A stretch of DNA of 64,000 nucleotides from Pseudomonadota bacterium (lineage in GTDB: Bacteria; Pseudomonadota; Alphaproteobacteria; Rhizobiales; MH13). A program made the translations under genes and the position numbers. Where the stretch lies: the NCBI GenBank assembly GCA_039024915.1, contig JBCCPK010000006.1, forward strand, positions 124,001 through 188,000, read 5' to 3'. The notes under the pieces were generated by a model. The model was given only the letters and a program-made list of their open reading frames with translations. It was not told the origin of the DNA and searched no databases. Shown in pieces: positions 18,275 through 25,526 of this stretch; the stretch's first letter is position 1, and every line of letters begins with the position of its first letter.

Positions 18275-18987
18275 CGCATCTGCTCCAGCAGGAGGCGGTT
18301 TTCACGCGTACTGCCACTTTCCAGCGCCTTGCGCCCGCCCGATGCGTAACGCGCAACTGCCCGCAACAAACCTGACAGGGTCTCGGCGGACCGTTCGTCG
18401 AAGTGGAAGTAGCCGCCGCCGGACGCTTTGGCCATCGATCGGAAGGTTTGCGCCGCCAGCCGGTCCGAACCCTCGTGGAACATGAACAGTTTGCACCCCA
18501 AAAGACCCAGCTGTCCCGCCAGATCAGAGAGCTTGTCGGGGCTCTCCTCCACCGCATCGCCAATGTAGACCAGCGCCGGCACCGGCCCCTTTCCCACTTC
18601 CTTGCGCGCAAAGCCAAGCACCCTGGCGATCTGGGTATGACCACCAAGTGTCTGAATTTTTGCCATGGATTGCGCCAACGATTTGCCGTCGGTCTTCCAC
18701 GCCGAAGCGCGGCACTCATCAAAGCCACGGAAATAAATCAGCTTCATCGCCAACCCGTTGATCGAATCAGCCTCGTGGAACATCTGCGCCTGGATGTGCA
18801 GGGCGGTGTCCCACGTGCGCTCGCGCGACATGGTGGCATCAAGCGCAAACAACAGCCGCCCCTGCCCACCCGCTTTGGGTGCTTGGGAGAGCGCGCCTAG
18901 AAACGCGTCAACGTCGCCACTGGCGGACGTTTCTTTGACCTGTTTGCGCCCGCTGGACTGCTGCAAAGAGCCTTTGGAACCTTTCAT
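18271..18987 (-). CDS. VWA-domain protein
   Basis: 238-residue protein with a von Willebrand A-like fold. LLFALDATMSRERTWD resembles a MIDAS-type strand-loop (D-A-T-M-S, an altered DxSxS). No signal peptide is seen. The partner and function are not known. The start is ATG at 18987; the longer frame to 19056 overlaps the panC region and lacks support. It is translationally coupled (ATGA) with the membrane J-protein downstream, which implies that the two products work together. Confidence 0.75.
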   Translation of the reverse strand: MKGSKGSLQQSSGRKQVKETSASGDVDAFLGALSQAPKAGGQGRLLFALDATMSRERTWDTALHIQAQMFHEADSINGLAMKLIYFRGFDECRASAWKTDGKSLAQSMAKIQTLGGHTQIARVLGFARKEVGKGPVPALVYIGDAVEESPDKLSDLAGQLGLLGCKLFMFHEGSDRLAAQTFRSMAKASGGGYFHFDERSAETLSGLLRAVARYASGGRKALESGSTRENRLLLEQMR

Positions 18988-19079
18988 GCACCAGATGTGG
19001 GATGCTCGGACGCGATTGGAAAGGGTAAGAGTGTCGCAAATTGCTTCAACCCGCACCGCACGTCAGAAGGCAAAGCCGC

Positions 19080-19913
19080 ATGCATGTTGTTCGAACCGTT
19101 CAGGAGTTGCGCGCGGTGCAGGCCGAGTTGCGCAACCACAAGCGCACCAGTTGCCTCGTCCCAACAATGGGTGCGCTCCACACCGGCCATCTGTCGCTGG
19201 TTACTTACGCCCGCGAACACGCCGACGAAGCCATCGCTACGCTGTTTGTGAATCCGACACAATTTGGCCCCAACGAGGACCTCGATCGGTATCCGAGGCA
19301 AGAAGCCAAAGACCTTGCCACTTTCGAAGACAATGGCGTTCACGCGGTCTTCGTACCAACCGTGCAGGAGATTTACGGTCCCGGTGATGCGACGACGGTC
19401 TCGATGGCTGGACCTGCATTGGGTCTCGAAGCGGATCACCGCCCCCACTTCTTCTCCGGTGTCGCAACGGTGGTCAGTAGGCTCCTTCTAGCTGCCCTAA
19501 GCGACATGGCGGTCTTCGGAGAGAAAGATTATCAGCAGCTACAGGTGATCAGACGCATGGTTGCCGATTTAAACATCCCGACCATTATCCACGGCGCGCC
19601 GACCGTCCGGGAGCCCGATGGTTTGGCCTTGTCGTCCCGCAACGCCTACCTGTCCGCCGACGAACGGGCCATTGCCCCAATGCTCCACGCAACGCTGCAA
19701 AGGGTCCGTGAGCGGCTGCAGTCCGGCGAGGATGTTGACAGGGCGCTGACCGAGGGACTGGAAAGGCTTACAAGTGCGGGGTTCAAGCCCGATTATCTTT
19801 CAGCACGCGACGGCGAGACACTGGGGCCGCTTAAACAGGTGGCGCGTGGACGGCTCCTTGCAGCGGCGTGGCTTGGAACGACGCGACTGATCGACAATGT
19901 CGCCTTGGCTTAG
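19080..19913 (+). CDS. panC: Pantothenate synthetase (pantoate-beta-alanine ligase)
   Basis: ATP-dependent condensation of pantoate and beta-alanine in pantothenate/CoA synthesis. It has 277 residues, normal for PanC, with the HIGH-like motif PTMGALHTGHLSLV, the NPTQF pantoate-binding segment, GEKDYQQLQVIRRM, and the KMSKS-equivalent LALSSRNAYLS. The ATG at 19080 has AGAAGG upstream. panB is not adjacent. The gene is divergent from the VWA gene and convergent with the DUF1489 gene (4 bp apart). Confidence 0.96.
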   Translation: MHVVRTVQELRAVQAELRNHKRTSCLVPTMGALHTGHLSLVTYAREHADEAIATLFVNPTQFGPNEDLDRYPRQEAKDLATFEDNGVHAVFVPTVQEIYGPGDATTVSMAGPALGLEADHRPHFFSGVATVVSRLLLAALSDMAVFGEKDYQQLQVIRRMVADLNIPTIIHGAPTVREPDGLALSSRNAYLSADERAIAPMLHATLQRVRERLQSGEDVDRALTEGLERLTSAGFKPDYLSARDGETLGPLKQVARGRLLAAAWLGTTRLIDNVALA

Positions 19914-19917
19914 GGCG

Positions 19918-20358
19918 CTACAACAGGCCCAAATCAGCCAAATCGCGGCGCATCTGTGGCGGCAGGTCATCCATGCTCTCGGGCCTATCGGCCCAGTCGG
20001 CTGGCGCGTCGTCCGCCTTGAGATATCGCCAGCCTTGAAATGGCCGGCGCGGCTGCGGTCGCGTTGCAATCAGATTTGGTTCAAGCACCAGATGGCAACG
20101 GTTGATGCCGTCGATATCTTCAAACGGTCGAATATCGATGATCGCCTGCCGAGCCTGCACCTGCCCTTTGATCACCCAATAGAGCGATCCTCCATCGAGC
20201 AGCTCGGCAGTCCTTTTGGGCACCATGCGCGTCGTGTGGCGCTGCTCGGCTTCGATACCGCGCTGCCGTTTTGCCGCCAGCATCGTATCGATCCACCGTT
20301 TATGGTCATCAAATGACTCGGCGCCGACGCACAGCTTGATCAGATGGAGATTCCCCAT
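19918..20358 (-). CDS. DUF1489 family protein
   Basis: 146-residue protein of an alphaproteobacterial family of unknown function. Typical segments are the N-terminal LIKLCVGAES and the C-terminal RPFQGWRYLKADDAPAD. It is predicted soluble, with no signal peptide. It stands alone, convergent with panC. Confidence 0.85.
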   Translation of the reverse strand: MGNLHLIKLCVGAESFDDHKRWIDTMLAAKRQRGIEAEQRHTTRMVPKRTAELLDGGSLYWVIKGQVQARQAIIDIRPFEDIDGINRCHLVLEPNLIATRPQPRRPFQGWRYLKADDAPADWADRPESMDDLPPQMRRDLADLGLL

Positions 20359-20594
20359 TCGAGTTATTTGGCGCGGAGAAAACGTCCGTCCAACCCTGAT
20401 TCAACGGTCTAAGCGCCGCTATCCACAAAACGCTGATACTTTTGGCCATCGCCAAACGCCCTGCGTAATTCACCTAGGTGTGTAACCACGGATTGGCGCA
20501 CCGTTTTGAGAACGCTAGCGTAATCACCTGATACCGATTGAATCGTGTTTATGCGCTTTTTCGGCCCTAACCATTTCAGTAACGCGATACGCCC

Positions 20595-20921
20595 ATGAAT
20601 GATCAAGCACCAATCGCTTCGTCCACTTTTGACGACGATCCGCTGCAGATTAACACCGGCCTCACGGCTCAATATCTCAAACTGATCGCAAACGAACGGC
20701 GCTTGATGATCCTCTGCCTTTTGGCTGCAAAGGGGGAAGCGACCGTTTCGTTCCTGTCGCAATCGGTCAGCTTGGGTCAGTCGGCGATGTCGCAGCATCT
20801 GGCCCGTTTACGGGCGGATAATCTTGTGGAATTCCGCAAGGAAGGACAGATGGCGTTCTATCGGATCGCAGATCAACGCGTAGAGGAGCTGCTGCTTCGT
20901 TTGGGTGAGATTTTCACTTAA
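20595..20921 (+). CDS. ArsR-family transcriptional regulator
   Basis: 108-residue winged-helix repressor. The recognition helix lies in SLGQSAMSQHLARLRADNLV and the wing in RKEGQMAFYRI. It is closest in style to the sulfide/redox-responsive SqrR/BigR group, which uses two cysteines. C41 is present (MILCLL) but the C-terminal cysteine is missing because the chain ends GEIFT. No metal-binding CxC is visible. The target is unknown: the gene is monocistronic, divergent from the DUF1489 gene, and followed by a strong terminator. Confidence 0.88.
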   Translation: MNDQAPIASSTFDDDPLQINTGLTAQYLKLIANERRLMILCLLAAKGEATVSFLSQSVSLGQSAMSQHLARLRADNLVEFRKEGQMAFYRIADQRVEELLLRLGEIFT

Positions 20922-20959
20922 GGCTCACGCCAGCTGTAAGCGTTGTCCGCATCAATAAG

Positions 20960-20986
20960 AAAAGCCGCGCAGTGCGCGGCTTTTTT
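20960..20986. terminator. Terminator of the arsR-type gene, also downstream of the small membrane-protein gene
   Basis: AAAAGCCGCGC-AGT-GCGCGGC followed by six T. On the minus strand it lies 7 bp beyond the stop of the 42-codon gene and ends in TTTT, so it can serve both convergent genes. Confidence 0.9.
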
Positions 20987-20992
20987 CATGGA

Positions 20993-21121
20993 CTAGCGTG
21001 TGGATGGTAAAACGCCCGGCTCAAATCCGCCAAACAACCAAACGATCAAGAGAACTCCCAGGCATGTTGCAACCATCCAACGTGCTGCGGACCAGCACGA
21101 CACGGTATCATTGCTTTCCAT
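20993..21121 (-). CDS. Small single-span membrane protein, 42 residues, unknown
   Basis: ATG at 21121 with a strong Shine-Dalgarno, GGAGG, 4 bp upstream; TAG at 20993-20995. The product starts MESNDTVSCWSAARWM and has one hydrophobic span (about residues 17-32) and a short polar tail ending VLPSTR. It has two cysteines (C9, C20). The stop falls next to an intrinsic terminator and the upstream region carries a promoter-like element shared with the phasin gene. Together these support a real gene, although I recognise no family. Confidence 0.62.
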   Translation of the reverse strand: MESNDTVSCWSAARWMVATCLGVLLIVWLFGGFEPGVLPSTR

Positions 21122-21132
21122 GTAACCTCCAA

Positions 21133-21158
21133 AGCCACGTGACCTAACAAAAGTGGCT
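21133..21158 (-). repeat. Hairpin in the leader of the small membrane-protein gene
   Basis: AGCCAC (21133-21138) and GTGGCT (21153-21158) are perfect 6-bp arms just upstream of the Shine-Dalgarno. Possible leader structure; weak evidence alone. Confidence 0.35.
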
Positions 21159-21187
21159 GGCGGTCCTTAACGAAGTGTTTACCGTGC

Positions 21188-21215
21188 TGCAACTTATCTT
21201 TTTGCATGGCAGCAT
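21188..21215 (-). promoter_or_regulatory. Promoter/operator of the small membrane-protein gene, matching the phasin operator
   Basis: On the minus strand ATGCTGCCATGCA (21203-21215), then 9 bp, then GTTGCA (21188-21193). The phasin promoter has ATGCTGCAATGCA, 9 bp, GTTGCA (15855-15882): 18 of 19 fixed positions agree with identical spacing. GTGAAA-N16-GATAAG forms a plausible promoter across it. Shared control by a PhaR-like factor is inferred. Confidence 0.55.
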
Positions 21216-21332
21216 TTCACGTTTGCAGTGCGGCAGATCGCGCAGGCAACCGTGGCGCACGCATGCTCGCAAGTACCGGTGCATGGGCGCGTTGCAGGGA
21301 TTTGTTCTGACTTTTTGTAAGAGAGTTGAGCG

Positions 21333-21698
21333 CTACTGAACGCTCAGTGCGCGGCCCGGTACGAAACCAACCTGCCCACCCGCGCTGACCTCGCAGACAC
21401 GCTCGTCGAGAAGCTGGCGCTGGCGGTTGGCTGAGCCAAACATCCAGTGTTCGATCGCAAACTCTGGCCGGCACCAACGCAAGCGGACATCGCCAGTCCC
21501 ACTGGCGAGTGTGCTAATCATCGGAGCGTCAGCCTCCGGACCAGAGCGCAGTGGCGTGTCGCCGCGCACCTCAAAGTTGAGCATGTAAGGATTGTCCGTT
21601 TGTGCATCCGCCTCGGCAGTCGATGCAACAACGATGGCGGCGGCAACACCAAAAAAGGCAGCATGCGCAGCAATAAACACAACAATCCGCTTCAACAT
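21333..21698 (-). CDS. Secreted SH3-like domain protein
   Basis: 121 residues. An N-terminal signal peptide (MLKRIVVFIAAHAAFFGVAA...) is cleaved near ADA-QT. The mature part resembles a bacterial SH3-like fold: TPLRSGPEADAPMISTLASG and a closing GQVGFVPGRALSV. It has two cysteines (RWCRPE and RVCEVS) that may form a disulfide in the periplasm. The function is unknown; such domains often bind cell-wall material. It is monocistronic, with the small membrane-protein gene downstream on the same strand. Confidence 0.7.
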   Translation of the reverse strand: MLKRIVVFIAAHAAFFGVAAAIVVASTAEADAQTDNPYMLNFEVRGDTPLRSGPEADAPMISTLASGTGDVRLRWCRPEFAIEHWMFGSANRQRQLLDERVCEVSAGGQVGFVPGRALSVQ

Positions 21699-21891
21699 GC
21701 GTAAGGCCCTTCACGATTTATTTGCCTAAAATCGACCGCCGCGTCACCTAGCACATCAATCGGTTTCCGAAAGCTTTAATCGGGTACACTTTTGTGGGTC
21801 TAAGCGTTCTACTGGCGTTGTTGCCGAGCGGTCACATGCCGTCTAACGGTATCTGCGAAATGGCAATGGTTAACCGCATGAGAGGGCACCA

Positions 21892-22365
21892 ATGACCCCT
21901 TGGGACATCAAAGATCGGCCCAATCTATTTCCTTGGCCGCCGGTCTTGCTTGGGATCGCCATACTGGGCGGGTTTGCACTCGGACAGTTGGCGCCTATCG
22001 CCGTCGCATCGAGCCCGACAAGTCAGGCAATAGGCTTTGTCATGATCGCCTGTGCTTTAGGGCTGGACGTCTGGGCTTCTCTAACCTTCCGAAAGGCCAG
22101 AACGACGATCTTGCCGCACCGCGGGACGGACACGATCGTCACAGCCGGTCCATTCGCTTACTCACGCAACCCGATCTACCTTGGCAATCTATTGATTCTT
22201 GGCGGAATCGGGCTGTTGGTGGGTTCGGTCTGGCACATCGCACTCGTCGCGCCGCTCGGCATTGCAATCAACCGGCTCGCGATTGCCCGCGAAGAAGCGC
22301 ATCTCGCTGCCAAATTCCCTGAACAGTGGAACGCTTATGCGCAGCGCGTGCGGCGTTGGGTCTGA
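21892..22365 (+). CDS. Isoprenylcysteine carboxyl methyltransferase-like membrane protein
   Basis: 157 residues with about four membrane spans and the C-terminal PEMT/ICMT signature (GPFAYSRNPIYLGNLLILGG ... EEAHLAAKFPEQWNAYAQRV). In this superfamily the conserved RNP and E-E residues bind S-adenosylmethionine. Bacterial members with this size are poorly characterised; the substrate is unknown. The ATG at 21892 has AGAGGG upstream. It is convergent with mgtE. Confidence 0.85.
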   Translation: MTPWDIKDRPNLFPWPPVLLGIAILGGFALGQLAPIAVASSPTSQAIGFVMIACALGLDVWASLTFRKARTTILPHRGTDTIVTAGPFAYSRNPIYLGNLLILGGIGLLVGSVWHIALVAPLGIAINRLAIAREEAHLAAKFPEQWNAYAQRVRRWV

Positions 22366-22383
22366 TCGGCGGGCAAAAACGCC

Positions 22384-23796
22384 TCAAATTCCAAAGTAAA
22401 TGGCTGCAAGGCCCAGGAACGCGAAAAAACCGACAACATCGGTCACCGTCGTAACGAAAACGCTCGACGCAATGGCGGGATCGACCTTGAAGTAATCCAG
22501 TGCCAGCGGAATGAGGATACCCGCGAGAGCAGCGGCCAACATGTTGACGACCATCGCAATTGCAATGACGAAGCCCAGACCCGCGCTGCCGAACCAGATG
22601 ACCGCCACTGCCGCCATGAGCACAGCAAAGGCAAGGCCATTGAGGAGCCCAACATAGGTTTCGCGCAGCACCACGCGCCCGATGTTGTAAGGGTCAAGTT
22701 CGTGGGTTGCAATTGCGCGCACTGCAACCGTCATAGTCTGAGTCCCGGCGTTTCCGCCCATGGAAGCGACAATCGGCATCAAGATTGCGAGCGCCACCAT
22801 TTGTTCAATCGTTGCGTCAAACAGACCGATGACAAGAGAAGCGAGGATCGCGGTCGCAAGGTTGACGCAGAGCCATGGCAGGCGCGAGCGCACGATCGCA
22901 CGCACACTATCGGACACTTCCTCATCGCCAACACCGGCGAGCGCGCGAATGTCCTCGTCAGCTTCTTCCTGAACGACGTCAACAATATCATCGACGGTCA
23001 ACACGCCCACCAGCCGACCGCCGGTATCAACGACGGCGGCGGACGTCAGGTCGTACTTCTGGAAGGTGTGAGCGGCCTCCTCCTGGTCGGTCTCCGCTTC
23101 GATCTCCTGCACATCTTCCATGATATCGGAGATCACGACAGGGCGCTTGGACCGCAACATACGGTTGAGCTTGACGAAACCGAGGAGCCGATAGCCGGGG
23201 TCAACGACAAAAAGGTCGAGAAACTCTTCGGGAAGGTCTTCCGCTTCGCGCATATAGTCGATGGCGCGACCAACGGTCCAAAACGGTGGCACGGCGATGA
23301 AGTTCGACTGCATGCGCCGACCGGCCGATTCCTCGGGATAGTCCAGCGCCCGCTGCAAGGCGAGGCGATCCAACGTTGGGACAGTCCTGAGGATTTCGGC
23401 CTGAGCGTCTTCGGAAAGGTCTTCAAGAATGTAGACCGCGTCATCGCTTTCAAGCTCCACAAAACCAGCTGCGATAAGCGGCAGTGGCAGTTCGGAAAGG
23501 ATGTCGACCCTGATCTGCTCATCGATCTCGGTAAGCGCTGCAAAGCTGAACGCCTCGCCCATGAGCATCACCAGCGCCGGGCGCTCAACGTCAGCGAGAA
23601 TTGTCAGAACCTCACCCAACTCTGTGGTGTACAGTTGGTCGGTCAGCGCGATCAGTTCCTCGCGATCCTGATTGTCCAGGCTGGCGCGGATTGCATCGAT
23701 GAACTCTCGCTGAAAATGGTTTTTCTCGTTGCGGATCGCTTCGACGTCCACCGGCGGCGCTGCGCGCGGGTCAAGCGAGGGTTCTGGCATGGCCAT
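22384..23796 (-). CDS. mgtE: Magnesium transporter MgtE
   Basis: Mg2+ channel/transporter of 470 residues. The N domain (about 30-150) and two CBS domains (about 155-280) act as cytoplasmic Mg2+ sensors. Five C-terminal spans include the selectivity signature SMGGNAGTQTMTVAVRAIA. Acidic residues rich in the CBS/plug linker (VQEEADEDIRALAGVGDEEV) are as in Thermus MgtE. An ATG at 23790 is an alternative start. No Mg2+ riboswitch is evident upstream. Confidence 0.95.
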   Translation of the reverse strand: MAMPEPSLDPRAAPPVDVEAIRNEKNHFQREFIDAIRASLDNQDREELIALTDQLYTTELGEVLTILADVERPALVMLMGEAFSFAALTEIDEQIRVDILSELPLPLIAAGFVELESDDAVYILEDLSEDAQAEILRTVPTLDRLALQRALDYPEESAGRRMQSNFIAVPPFWTVGRAIDYMREAEDLPEEFLDLFVVDPGYRLLGFVKLNRMLRSKRPVVISDIMEDVQEIEAETDQEEAAHTFQKYDLTSAAVVDTGGRLVGVLTVDDIVDVVQEEADEDIRALAGVGDEEVSDSVRAIVRSRLPWLCVNLATAILASLVIGLFDATIEQMVALAILMPIVASMGGNAGTQTMTVAVRAIATHELDPYNIGRVVLRETYVGLLNGLAFAVLMAAVAVIWFGSAGLGFVIAIAMVVNMLAAALAGILIPLALDYFKVDPAIASSVFVTTVTDVVGFFAFLGLAAIYFGI

Positions 23797-24052
23797 CGGG
23801 TCAGGTCCGCAACAGGTTTAACTTCGGCTCAGCGCGCGCCGCACCGCTTGCATCAGGCACTCGCCTAAGGCAGTGAGCGGTCTTAGGTCTGGCAAGACAG
23901 CGCAATTGCGCCCACTATAGGGCGGCGTCGGACGGTTGTCGTGTCAGTTCTCACCCGCCGCTGCCAACCCTTCCAGCTCGGCACAAATGTGCCACAGGCT
24001 ACACCTGTTGTTTGGGCTGGCTGACAAGCCTAATGTGCTGCCCTCGCCTCGT

Positions 24053-25501
24053 ATGGCAATTTTGGAAATGATTGCGACCGGCATCATGCTCAACCCGGAC
24101 CAACCCAACACTCCCGCCCAGCGCCGATTTACCGACACGGCTTGGCAGGGACTTGCGACCATCCTTACCGATGTTTTCGGCCCACGGTTTCAGCAAGGCG
24201 AAGCGATTCGCCGCCAGCATGGGCACACCACGACCTGGATCGAGAACGCCCCACCTGACGGCGTGGTCTTCGCCCGCAGTACCGAGGAGGTGGCGGCGAC
24301 GGTGAAGGCTTGCGCCGCGGCCAATGTGCCGATTGTGCCGTTCGGCGTTGGAAGCTCCCTCGAAGGCCATGTGAACGCGTTGCAGGGGGGCATCTGCATT
24401 GACCTGTCACAGATGGCCACGATCAAGACCGTGAACACAGACGATTTCGATTGTGTTATCGAGCCGGGGGTCACGCGAAAGCAGCTGAACGACTATCTGC
24501 GCGACAGCGGCTTGTTCTTCCCGATAGACCCCGGTGCGGACGCGAGCCTTGGCGGCATGGCCGCAACCCGCGCGTCAGGGACGAACGCGGTCCGCTATGG
24601 CACCATGAAAGATGCCATCCTTTCGCTGGAGGCCGTCCTGCCATCCGGCGAGGTGATCCGAACCGGAACACGAGCGCGCAAAAGCTCGGCCGGCTACGAC
24701 CTGACGCGCCTTTTGATCGGGTCTGAAGGCACATTGGGCATCATAACCGAACTGACCCTTCGCCTTCACGGGATCCCTGAGGCTGTGGGCAGCGTTGCTG
24801 CATCCTTTGAAACGCTTCACGATGCTGCCGCGACGGTCATAACGACCATTCAGTTCGGTCTACCGGTGGCGCGCATCGAGGTTCTCGACCCTTTGACCGT
24901 CCGCGCGGTGAACGCCTACGCCAATCTGACTTTCCCCGAACAACCACTCCTGTTGGTCGAGTTCCACGGCTCGCCGCTGACCGTTGAGGAGCAGACCTCC
25001 GTCTTCACGGAGATTGTCAATGAGCACGGCGGCACAGCGTCGCCTGCAGCTAACTCTACCGAAGAGCGCAACCGGCAATGGCAGGCACGCCATGATGCCT
25101 ATTGGGCAAGCCTGCAGCTGCGTCCTGGAGCTAAGGGGATTTCGACGGACACCTGCGTACCCATCTCAAAACTGGCGGACTGTATTAGCGCCGCGCAGGA
25201 CAAGGCGTTGGAACTCGATTTCATCGCGCCTATCGTCGGGCACGCGGGGGACGGAAATTTCCACGTTCTGCTCCTGATAGACGACACCGATCAAGATGAG
25301 TTGGAGCGGGCAGATACCTATCTTGGATGGCTTAACACCATGGCGATTGAAGCCGGTGGGACCTGCACAGGCGAACATGGCATCGGCCAGGGCAAGCGCA
25401 CCTATCTGCGGCAGGAGCTTGGCGGCGCCGTGGACGTGATGGCGCAGATCAAGAAAACGCTCGACCCACAGAACCTGTTCAATCCTGGCAAAATAATCTG
25501 A
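24053..25501 (+). CDS. FAD-linked oxidase, D-lactate dehydrogenase / GlcD family
   Basis: Flavoprotein dehydrogenase of the FAD-oxidase_C type, 482 residues from the ATG at 24053. The FAD-binding PCMH domain shows VPFGVGSSLEGHV, DPGADASLGGMAATRASG and GSEGTLGIITE. The C-terminal domain has the GHAGDGNFH metal-binding histidines and EHGIGQGKR. The closest match in style is D-lactate dehydrogenase (cytochrome). The start is uncertain: ATGs at 24068 and 24086 also fit and none has a good ribosome-binding site. It is convergent with the sugar operon whose route makes lactate, but L- versus D-specificity is not readable. Confidence 0.85.
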   Translation: MAILEMIATGIMLNPDQPNTPAQRRFTDTAWQGLATILTDVFGPRFQQGEAIRRQHGHTTTWIENAPPDGVVFARSTEEVAATVKACAAANVPIVPFGVGSSLEGHVNALQGGICIDLSQMATIKTVNTDDFDCVIEPGVTRKQLNDYLRDSGLFFPIDPGADASLGGMAATRASGTNAVRYGTMKDAILSLEAVLPSGEVIRTGTRARKSSAGYDLTRLLIGSEGTLGIITELTLRLHGIPEAVGSVAASFETLHDAAATVITTIQFGLPVARIEVLDPLTVRAVNAYANLTFPEQPLLLVEFHGSPLTVEEQTSVFTEIVNEHGGTASPAANSTEERNRQWQARHDAYWASLQLRPGAKGISTDTCVPISKLADCISAAQDKALELDFIAPIVGHAGDGNFHVLLLIDDTDQDELERADTYLGWLNTMAIEAGGTCTGEHGIGQGKRTYLRQELGGAVDVMAQIKKTLDPQNLFNPGKII

Positions 25502-25526
25502 TCAGTGACCCGTCTCCGCTGACCGA

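Noticed and set aside
20409-20798. 129-codon minus-strand frame over the arsR-type gene
   Set aside because: Overlaps the well-supported regulator antisense and has no domain or start signal.
22702-23868. 388-codon open frame antisense to mgtE
   Set aside because: It lies on the opposite strand of a clear MgtE gene. The translation is rich in His, Arg and Gln with no recognisable domain, as expected for a GC-rich shadow frame.
22366-24052. Possible Mg2+ riboswitch or leader for mgtE
   Set aside because: The region upstream of the mgtE start (23797 onward) shows no M-box-like helices or terminator that I can recognise.
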